NCBI GenBank assembly: GCA_039090855.1
Contig: CM077034.1
Coordinates: forward strand, 224,891,331 to 224,955,330
Length of the DNA stretch: 64,000 nt
Source: Macrothele yani
Taxonomy: Eukaryota; Arthropoda; Arachnida; Araneae; Macrothelidae
Reading direction: 5' to 3'
A model generated the notes under the pieces. It was given only the letters and a program-made list of their open reading frames with translations. It was not told where the DNA came from and made no database searches. Below, in pieces: positions 54,561 through 64,000 of this stretch (its first letter is position 1; every line of letters starts with the position of its first letter). The translations under genes were made by a program, and so were the position numbers.

Positions 54561-57500
54561 AGCACAAACGTTGCTAAAATGGTTTTGCTATGTTATGGAA
54601 ACGTCGTTTAAACGGTTTTGCTACGTTATGGAAACGTTTGTTTTCAACGTAATATGCAAAGTAAAAGATTTGAAGAGTGATTCCGTATCAACTCAACACA
54701 ATTTGAAGGCATTTTTTATCTCACCATCTCAGATTTTAATGAAATTTGGTACATAGGTGGCCTCTATATAGATAAAGAAAAATATCAAATTTCATCGTCA
54801 TATAGCCAGCGGTTTTGAAAATACAGCTATATAAAATGTCCAAAAACACCCCAAAATCAGAAGATTGATATGTTTTTAAATTATGATTGCAGCTCCCCTA
54901 ATTAAGATAGAGATGGGAAAGGTATCTTTTTGTAGTATTTTTTATGCTCTTTTATTTTATGTACAACAAACACCATAGGGGTTAAGATTAAAAAAAATTA
55001 CATTTTAAAATTAAAATTTTGAATTTTTAAAAATGCTACACTCCAAAAAATTTGAAATTTTTTTTAAACAATTTGTATGTTTGGTATTTGATTACGTGAG
55101 TTGTAACTTGGGATGATAATGGGTTTACTTAAAAAGCTATATTCAAATTTAGCCTAACACAAGAGTTCAATGAAAAAAAAATGAAAAAAACATGTAAACT
55201 GAAAATAAATTTGGGCTAAATCTCAAAGTTTCATTAATAATAATATAGTATTTTTGTTATTTAAAACTATTTATTTAAACAATGTTTTATTTTTAATTGA
55301 TTTGTTTAAAATCTGAGACTACATGGGTTTAAAATTTTTATTAATTTCATTATTCAGAATTTGTAATAATTCACAATTCAATACAAAAAAATAAACAGAC
55401 TTTAAAAAGTAATTTCAATTACTGTTTAAGAAACACATCAAAATAATAGTAACATATGGTATTGAATTGTTTACATTTATGCAAATTAAATTCCTAATCT
55501 TAAACTTAGATCGTCACTTAAAGCAGAATCTCCTAAAATTAAAAAAAGTTGCATCATTGTTTTGAAGTGAAATCACACGTGTAGATCCTTGATATAGTCT
55601 TTAAAAGCTTCAGTAGTTTGGTGTATTTCTGTTTCAGAGAGATTGTAGAGTCTTCCTGTCGGAGTCAAAGGATTTACTTTACACAAGACGTAACTTACAG
55701 GAAGCCATAATACATCCTGTGGGCTAGGGTAGGAAAAGGATGTAGATGGACCAGCTGGATGTAAAAATGAGACCTTAACTTCATTCTCACTCTCTTCTTT
55801 TGGTAGAACATACGCTACCCACCAGTTGTTTTCATAGATCATGGTTATGTAACCACTAATTTCTGTTATTTGCAGTCTGTCTTGTAATGCTGATACTTTT
55901 TCAGTAGCTGACTCGTTTGATTCTGAGAACATATTCACTTTTATTTTTGAATTACTCAATGGGATAGGAATAAAAGCATGAAATTTCTGGGTACCTTGTA
56001 TTGTTAGAGACTTGCTTAGGCGATTTTCCAAAAATTGGTCTGTTTCTATGTATTCTTCTTTACTTACATATGTAAAGTTTGCACCAAAAAGGTTCTGAAT
56101 TGCCCATTCGTACAACTGAAATGGTGTTTGAATTTGATTCTCGTAAGGGCGTTGTAAGCTGGCTTGGGCAGCTAACCTTTTCACCGTTCCACCGACGTTA
56201 TCACATGGCCCCTTCCTGTGTGCTGTTGCTGAAAAATGCCATTCAGCATCAATGTTGAAGCCATCTTGATGGAAACATAAAAGTTTGTGAACATTTTTCC
56301 GATTTTTGCACTGGGCTGCAGACCCGTCAGAGAAATAGTACATTTTTTTGACGCTGTTGTCACCAAACTTACTTTTCAAGAAGTTTATAAGGGTTTTTTT
56401 TTTTATTTGGAAGCAGTACAGTGAAATTGTGTTGTGCTCTAAACATTCAGAAATTACTACAAAACTTGCATGTTCAGTCTTTTCTGTTTTGTAATAGATG
56501 ACAAATGGGTGGACTGTGGCTTGCCCACTGGTCCAGTGATAGCTCTGGGCTTCATCTTGAAGAAGAAAACTATAATTTTTAGCAAAATCACAAATGATGA
56601 GAAATTCTGAGTCCTTGAGGTTTTCCTTAGTACTACTATTCATAAAAGAGCTTTGCTGCTTAGCAATGAAGTCATGTCTGACCAAAGCAGACAGTTTTTC
56701 GCAAAACAAATCAATAAAATCTGAAGTTGATTTTTCTAATGTCTCCAAGTTGCATCTATCAACTGTAATCCATTTGCAAAAAGTTAGTTTTTCAACCAAG
56801 TTCTCAAAACCGTGTTCCCAGAACAGGTGGGACACTTCCCCAAATGACAATCTATGGAAGCAGGGTTGCATAGTACTCTTGCAAGACAATGTTTGTAGGA
56901 AGATAATTGTCCATTCGTTAGTGAACCAATTCTTGCATTTTCCATCATCAGTTTTACATTTTGGTGTGTGGTGCAAACACATACCATATGAGTACCACTA
57001 GACCCTACCAGGACACGGTTTTTTGGTCTGAGCTCTGCGAATTTGGAAAAACTGACTTTCGTGCCTGCAAATTTATCTTTGAATGACTTATAAGCTTCTG
57101 TCAAATTACATAAAATCAGCCTGTTTGACAATTTAACTTTATCTCCGTTTTCAGTCCTAACAGAAACACAATCTTTCATTCCAGGTAAAACCAGACTAAT
57201 TTCATCACTTTGGTAAAAGGATCGTACTACAACTACTTCAGAAGAGAGAGACTTACCTGGTTTTCTATTAAGGCTTTCCAAAATTCCATTCTCCTTCAGA
57301 ATTTTTTTTATTGTCTTACCATATAATTAGGAGCATTGAATTCTTGCATGATTTTCCTAACACTCCACGACTCTGGTAAGCAAGTCAAAATCATCAACTG
57401 TTTATCTCTAGTGCAGTTAGAAAAATTACTTTTAAGATTGTCCATAAGAGAGTCATGAAGTATTTCATCCTCGTGATCAGATGATTCTTGAATATTTGTA

Positions 57501-59435
57501 AAAAGCTTCCGTTTCATAGCAGAACTGATTTTTTGAATTTTGGTTGAAGCATAACATTTAGATTTTAGCCTTTTCTTATTGACAGCTGATTCACCCAATT
57601 CAGGGAGCGAAGTATTCAGTGTTGAAATTACTTCTGACATAGATGCAAAATGTTTGTCCATTTTCTCATCAGCACAGGTTTCATTTGCTTCTTGACTAAT
57701 TTTTAAGTTTTCAGCTGCTTTCTGCAAGAATTACAAATTTTAGTCTCCTTTGATAAGTCATGAAAATTTTCCAACATCCAGTCTGTCACATTTCTATATG
57801 GATTGAAACATTGTATTAATGCATATCTTGTACTTTCCCTTGTTGATTATTTGTGCATAAAATGTAAAATTCAAATAGTAAAATAATTGGCTCCCATTAC
57901 CTGTTCTTTTTATTTTTCCTAAAAAAATCCTGCACAGCTTCAATTTATAAAAGTCTAGTTTCAAAACTGAAAAGGATATACTTTATTCAATTTAAAGTTT
58001 TCAACCACAAAAGTTTTCAAACACATATCACTTTCACTGCAAGAAACACATGATCACCATCAAAACCTAAAGCAGACTGAGAAACACATCTGATCACCAT
58101 CAAAACCTAAAGCAGACTGAGGTCTGCAAGGTAGGAATGCAAGTTGCTGCTTGTTGGGTCTTGTTACCAATGATCTAAACAACAGAATCAGTTTTTTAAG
58201 TCTGAACATGCAGAGTTTTGTCCAAAACAAAATGTAGCCAACAATATAACTGCACAGTCTTTATTTTTTTATATTATATTGTGAATTATTACAAATTCTG
58301 AATAATGAAATTAATAAAATGTTTAAGCCCATGTAGTCTCAGATTTTAAACATTGTTTAAATAAATGGTTTTAAATAACAAAAATACTATATTGTTATTA
58401 ATGAAACTTTTTAAAGATTTAGCCCAAATTTATTCTCAGTTTACATGTTTTTTTTTCAATAAACCCTTGTGTTAGGCTAAATTTGGATATAGCTTTTTAA
58501 GTAAACCCATTATCATCACAAGTTACAACTCATGTAATCAAATGCCAAACATATAAGGATTGTTTTAAAAAATTTCGAATTTTTTGGAGCGTCACATTTT
58601 GAAAAATTCAAAATTTAAATTTTAATTTTAAAATTTGAATTTTTTTAAATATTAACCCCTATGGTGTTGTACATCAAATAAAACAGCATAAACAATACTA
58701 CAAAAAGATACCTTTTCCATCTCTCTATCTTAATTAGGGGAGCTGCAATCACAATTTAAAAACCCATCAATCTTTCGATTTTGGGGTGTTTTTAATACTT
58801 TTTATAGCTGTATTTTCAAAACCGGTGGATATATGACGATGAAATTTGGTATTTTTCTTAATCTATATAGATGCCACCTATGTACCAAATTTCATTAAAA
58901 TCTGAGATGGTCAAGTCAAGTCGCTGTGGTGAGTCGATATGGAATGACCTAAGAACGAAATTGAAACGTTCTAACGTTTTGTTTGCAACGGCACACGTAA
59001 AGCCAAAAAAAAAAAAGTCTTGAAACTGGAATAGAACCTTCGATAAAACGGTGTGGTAACGTTTTTTGCGATGTTTGATGTAATACACAAAGGACAGCAA
59101 CGTTTAATAGAGGAAATTTAGACGTTGATTAACCGTTGCTGTTACATTTACTAAACGTAATACAGAAAGGAAAAGTATGTTGTAAAATCGAAAATAAAAC
59201 GTTGCTAAACGGTTGTTAAAACAGTTTCTAAACGTCATAATGAAAGGAATATGACGTTTAAATAACGTCATTTAAACGTCTTAAAAACAGTGATACAACG
59301 TTATAACAACGGTTGAAAAACCATTGAATCAACGAGACGTATTAGCGTATTTTAAACGTAATATTGTGACGTTTTTTCAACGTCTCGCCGAACTGGTTTT
59401 AAAACGTTTTACAAACTTTTTTGTGCTACTTGGGT
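54561..59435 (-). mobile_element. Large inverted-repeat transposon with DDE-like gene, unit 2
   Basis: Copy of 45176-50052. Differences are in A/T runs, such as an extra T at 58493 and in the polyA near 55065. Confidence 0.75.
55573..57810 (-). pseudogene. DDE-like transposase candidate, unit 2 (catalytic part open)
   Basis: Same gene as at 46189-48428, but the T-run at 56394 has 11 T, so the catalytic part is one open frame of 469 codons (55573-56982). Counting from its first Met, the three conserved Asp are near residues 132 (CDFAKNY), 219 (FSDGSAAQ) and 261 (GPCDNVGG). QDEAQSYHW follows the first and EWHFSATAHRKG precedes the third. A C-terminal part of about 200 residues holds NLFGANFTYVSKEEY and NWWVAYVLPKE (an aromatic strand motif) and ends KDYIKDLHV. 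The Cys-rich N-terminal frames (56784-57281 and 57308-57727) are still out of register with it, so the full protein cannot be made without frameshift or splicing. Confidence 0.72.
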
Positions 59436-59476
59436 ATACATATATATACACATACATACATGTATAAATATATATA

Positions 59477-60760
59477 TTGGGTATATAAATAAGTTTTGTG
59501 GGATTTGAGGTGAACAAAAGACGTTGTTGGGGAACAAAAACATTTTTTTTAATATTAATCGAAGTATGCTCCCTCTGAAGCTACAACTTTACCCCATCTT
59601 TCGGGCAGTGAACGTATGCCCCGAAGGAAGAATTCTGGTTCCTTGGAAGAGATCCAGTTGTCCAGCCAATTTTTGATGTCTTCATAAGAACTAAACCGTT
59701 CTCCAGAAAGTGCTGACTACACGACCGGAACAAAAGGTAATCCGATGGCGCAATACCTGGCGAATATGGCAGGTTGGGTAGGACTTCCCAGTCGGATCCT
59801 TCTAAGTACTTTTTCACAGGTCGAGAAAAATGTGGCCTTGCGTTGTCATGCTGTAAGATGACTTTGTTGTGTCTATTCTCCCATTCCGGCCGTTTTTGCT
59901 TGAGAGCTCATTTTAAACGCATTAATTGGGTTCGATACCGATCACCAGTAATAGTTTCTGACGGTTTCAGCAGTTCATAGTGGATCACACCCTTCTGGTC
60001 TCACCAGATACACAGCATTACCTTTGAACCATGGATATTGCATTTTGGCATTGAAGGACCTGGTTCACCTGGCTTCAATTCATGCTTTCTGCCATTTAGG
60101 GTTATCGTACCATATCCATTTCTCGTCGGCACTAATAATAATACGATGCAAAAAACCATTTCTTTTTTGCCTTTGAAGCAGCAATTTGCAAATGGTTTTT
60201 CGACGTTCAAGGTCTCTTTCCCGCAAAGCATGTGGAACCCAATTCCCTTCTTTTTGCACCATTCCCATGGCAGCCAAACGTTGTGAAATGCATGGTTGAC
60301 TAACATTTAATGCTGCTGCTAGTTCTTTTTGGATCCTCGTCGAGTAAAGCTTCCAATTCGGCATCAGCAATTTTTTTGGGTGGTGGTCCAGAACGTTCTT
60401 TATCACTGACATCGAAATCGATGCTTTTGAATCGTCTAAACCAATACTCACATGTTTTTATGGATGGGGAATGTTCACCCTAGATTTCTGACATTAAGCG
60501 ATAGCTGTCGGCAGCAGTGTTCTTCACAATAAAGTAATGCACTAACACTTCCCGCAAATGCTGTTTGGTCGGGACGAAAGTTGCCATTTTCCATCGAGTA
60601 AAACAAATACGTCTTCACACCTCAATCGAACGTCGTATACTGACTCTGACAGCTGGCGTCTCATACTGCGATATCGCAGTGTTGCCACCTTAAAATACAT
60701 GCGAGTAGTAATAAGTACGACACTGAACGGAAATCCCTCAAAACTTATTTATATACCCAA
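59477..60760 (-). mobile_element. mariner transposon (DD34D type), unit 2
   Basis: Copy of 50094-51376; transposase start at 60587. One extra T at 60166 shifts the frame in the first-Asp region relative to unit 1, so the clean stretch here is SADEKWIWYDN. Confidence 0.88.
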
Positions 60761-61213
60761 TCATCATCATCATTGTCAACCATTATCAATCCACTGCTGG
60801 ACGAAGGTCTCCCCAAGTTTCCTCCACAACGGTCTGTCTTGTGCCAGTCTCCTCCATGTCACTCCCGCATATTTACGAATTTCATCCACCCATCTCCCAT
60901 GTGGTCTTTTTCTGGGTCTTTTCCTGTCCCTTGGAATCCAATCTAAAATTTCGGCTGTCCATCTATGGTCTGTCCTTCTGGCAGTATGTCCAGCCCATTG
61001 CCATTTCAGGGATTTAACTCTGATCATGATGTCTTCCACTCTTGTCATTTTTCGGATCCACGAGTTCCTCTTCTTATCTCTCCTGGTTACACCAAGTATG
61101 CACCTCTCCATGCTTCTTTGAGTTGTCTGCAGCCTTTGTATGTCTCTTTTAGTTAAGGTACACGTCTCTGCACCATACGTAAGCACTGGAAGGATGCATT
61201 GATCAAACACTTT
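60761..61213 (-). mobile_element. RTE LINE 3' fragment, chimeric (junction copy 2/3)
   Basis: Same chimeric pattern as 51377-51829 in every diagnostic position. Confidence 0.93.
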
Positions 61214-62294
61214 ATATATATATATATTCTCTTATGATTCTGAATACATGAATTGTGTTTGAAGCCTAAGAAAATAATGAAATGAATGCATGAATTGTTC
61301 ATTTGTTTCATTATAACTTTTTGTGACCACCTATGAATTGAAACAGGAAAAGAACTTATACATTTTAAGAACTTGAAGTTAATGTTATGTACAGAAATAG
61401 AAGAGCACAGCACATTTTCAGAGTACAACAACAAATGGCATTAATGAACAACCAATAGAAGAAAATATTTCTGGTTGGCCAAACAATGCAAAGGGTTACT
61501 CTTGAAATGAGTATATATGTATGAGTAGCAACAGAATGTAACCCATGACAGAACAAACTAGATTGGGAGGCTGTTTTCATATCTTATTTGCATACAAATT
61601 CTTGAAAAAGGTGTTTCAACATTCATAATCAATTGATTCTTACAATTATTTATATGCTATGTACTGTTTGTTACACAATAGGACCCTCAAGCGGAAACTA
61701 AAAATTGCAATTTCTAAGCACAAGATATAAACTAGGGACATTACACTAAACAAACTTCCTCAAATACTAAGACAATTATAACCAAAAATTAAGTCTAAAT
61801 TCGCAAACTAGTGAAAAAAGATTAAGAACCAAATACACATGGGTTGAAAAAATACAAAGCAACTAACATACCAAAATAAAAGGCTCCTCTGTAAAAATAC
61901 AGAAAAAATGATAAAGAAACATAAACTGAGATATAAATACACAGATCTGCAGCAGAAACACAGCTTTTAGCTACACCTAAAAGAAAAATTAAAAACAAAG
62001 CTGTGAAAGTACTACTTGAATTATCTCTTAGCATTATTTCACCTCACATTTCTAATAATCTATCAGCTAAATTTCAGATGTGTCCGAAAAACTCGTAAAT
62101 GAACAACACAACTGACTCAGTTTTATGTTGCAATAACTTAGATGTTAGTGGTATTAAAATGTCTACTTTATGTTCAGTTAAATATGAGCAACTGAATTTT
62201 CAAGAAAATTGCAACAGCCACAACGAAGCCAGTGAAATGGACTTGAGTCAAAACATAGTTTGTGAAGTCGTATACCTTGTGAACAATAAATATA

Positions 62295-63621
62295 CAGGGT
62301 GTCAGAGAATCACTGGACACAGTACAAAATTATGTAAAACAAAACATTAAACAGATAGAAAGAAACTGACTGTACTAACTTACAATGTAACTACACAAGT
62401 TAATAAATTTCGATGTGAGATCCCTTGGTTGCTCGTAGTACGTCCAGGTGATACTCGATTTCATGCCATGTATTGGCAATCATCTGAGGAGTTATGGAAT
62501 TAATAGCAGCTGTGATACGCTGCTTCAGTTCCTGCAAATCAGTACAATGTGACTGATAGACACGATCCTTCACATAACCCCACATGAAATAATCCGATGG
62601 AGTTAGATCTGGGGAGCGAGGAGCTACAGAATGGGACCACCACGCCCACTCCATCTGTTGGGGAAATGCTCATTTAGGCACTTACGTACACACATTGACC
62701 AATGCGAAGGCATGCAGTCTTGTTGGAAAATGACGTCATATCTTTTGATCTGGGGTATAGGGATATCCAAGTAAATGTCACCATTTATGGTTTCTTCGCA
62801 GAAGAAAGGGCCAATCACTTCTCTTTTTGATAGGGCGCACCACACATTAACTTTTGGAGAATCACGTTCCAGTTCAATAGCGGCATGAGGCGGTTCACTG
62901 CCCCATATCCAAACAAAACATAGTTTACGAAGTGAAACAATACCTCATACATGAAATGTGGATTAATCACTAAAAATTACAGTACTGAGAAAGTTTTCAG
63001 TGTTTTCCACTTGATTCAGCATATCCACAGCAAAATCGCATTGCAGAGATTGATTATTTGCATGCATCTTTTGCACTATTTGAATTTTATAAGCATGAAA
63101 CTAATTTCTTCTGCAAGATATCGTGAACTGTCTATTTTGGAATGCACAGTTCTCTGCTTGCTTTACGAACGGATTTCCTGGGGCTTCGTCGGAAACTTTC
63201 ATAGCTTGGTCAACCATCTCACCTCTGACGCTAGGCCTACCGGTTCCTCCACGATGTTCCACATTGCCAGTTTCTTTAAACTGTTTCATTCACCGCTTAG
63301 TTGAATTTGTTGACAGAGGATTACAACCATACTCTAAACGGTACCATCTTTTAACTTTAATGACAGACTTTAATTCCGCAAACCATAACACACACATCTC
63401 CTTCTGCTGTATGGATGACATGACTACTGATAGCGCATTTCTCATAAATTCCTCATCAGGCCACACCTAGCGCCATCTATCGGATTCTGGGAGTAACAAT
63501 TCTTCAATACAAAAATATAGGAACCGTGTTAGTAATATGTAACAGAAAAACAGACAATGCTCATAGTTGTTGTTTTTTGTACATAATTTTGTAATGTGTT
63601 TAATAATTCTTGGACACTCTG
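62295..63621 (-). mobile_element. mariner-type transposon, DD41D spacing, unit 3
   Basis: Third copy of 43528-44854, with the same transposase lesions (segments at 62400-62654, 62624-62845 and 63101-63289). Confidence 0.88.
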
Positions 63622-64000
63622 TATAATGGTGAGAGATTGTGTTGCACTAGTAACTGTGATAGAAATGCTTTCTTTTTTATAACATTACTTTCCTAACAAA
63701 GTCATCCCTTATAAAGCTTCAACAGTGTGATAGTAAAATAACTATTAGGAACAGGAAAAGTTTTGTGAAGGGGCCTTCATATGATGAAAATGATATTTTA
63801 TGGTATGATGAAAATGATTTTTTAGGTTAGCTAAGAACTTCATTTATTTACCCCCAAATTTTTGTAGACTAGGTAACAAGACTGTATACAACAGATTATC
63901 ATGGCAGCTTTAAGATAAGCATTACCGTACGTCCTCTTACAGAGCACAAACGTTGCTAAAATGGTTTTGCTATGTTATGGAAACGTCGTTTAAACGGTTT

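Larger units (their letters stand above)
51377..60760 (+). repeat. 9.38-kb tandem segment, unit 2
   Basis: Second copy of the segment. Same order of elements as unit 1. Its first 250 bp differ from unit 1 because the RTE fragment here is a recombinant. Confidence 0.97.
60761..64000 (+). repeat. 9.38-kb tandem segment, unit 3, cut by window end
   Basis: Third copy, running out of the window within the left ACGTT-rich end of the large element (63943 onward). Holds the RTE fragment and the DD41D mariner. More copies may follow. Confidence 0.97.

Overview
The window looks like a gene-poor, transposon-saturated piece of an invertebrate nuclear genome, most likely an arthropod. The reasons are the mixture of RTE-clade LINEs, Penelope-like elements (PLEs), a tRNA-derived SINE, many Tc1/mariner elements, a pogo/Tigger element and hAT scraps, plus A/T-rich spacers with microsatellites. 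The species cannot be told. I recognise no intact host gene; one possible terminal exon sits at 20972-21220 (-). Almost every open frame is transposon-derived and most are broken. Genes here do not form pathways; the story is nested insertion, truncation, fold-back and duplication.

Layout. 1-5.97 kb: an unrecognised ORF fragment inside an inverted repeat, a SINE, a ~130-bp minisatellite split by a seven-unit tandem array of a PLE GIY-YIG fragment. 5.99-8.56 kb: one retroposed insertion (13-bp target duplication) containing five tandem 3' ends of an RTE-type LINE. 8.6-13.64 kb: a PLE flanked by ~285-bp inverted repeats and broken by an RTE copy, a two-SINE composite and a Tc1 element. 13.9-20.6 kb: an RTE fragment, then a pogo/Tigger transposase gene split by a 1.9-kb head-to-head PLE palindrome and a 2-kb RTE copy. 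21.3-32.3 kb: Tc1 with a nested mariner, head-to-head RTE copies, a PLE, RTE, mariner, Tc1 and another RTE. 32.36-41.9 kb: a transposon terminus rich in ACGTT, an inverted repeat holding four tandem SINEs, Tc1, hAT debris, a mariner MITE, a PLE remnant and more SINEs.

41.99-64.0 kb: a 9,384-bp segment present in two full and one partial tandem copies. Each unit holds an RTE 3' fragment, a mariner with DD41D spacing, a ~4.9-kb element with long inverted repeats enclosing a broken DDE-like gene, and a mariner with DD34D features. The junction RTE fragments are chimeras, which points to unequal crossing-over between two RTE copies as the origin of the array.

The points most worth following up are: the RTE-mediated triplication; the large inverted-repeat element with ACGTT-rich ends and its DDE-like gene; a recurrent hammerhead-like motif (CYGANGA, one base, hairpin, GAA) at the 3' ends of four separate PLEs, with a decayed version in a fifth; and the GIY-YIG tandem array. 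Coordinates of repeat edges were set by eye and may be off by several bases.
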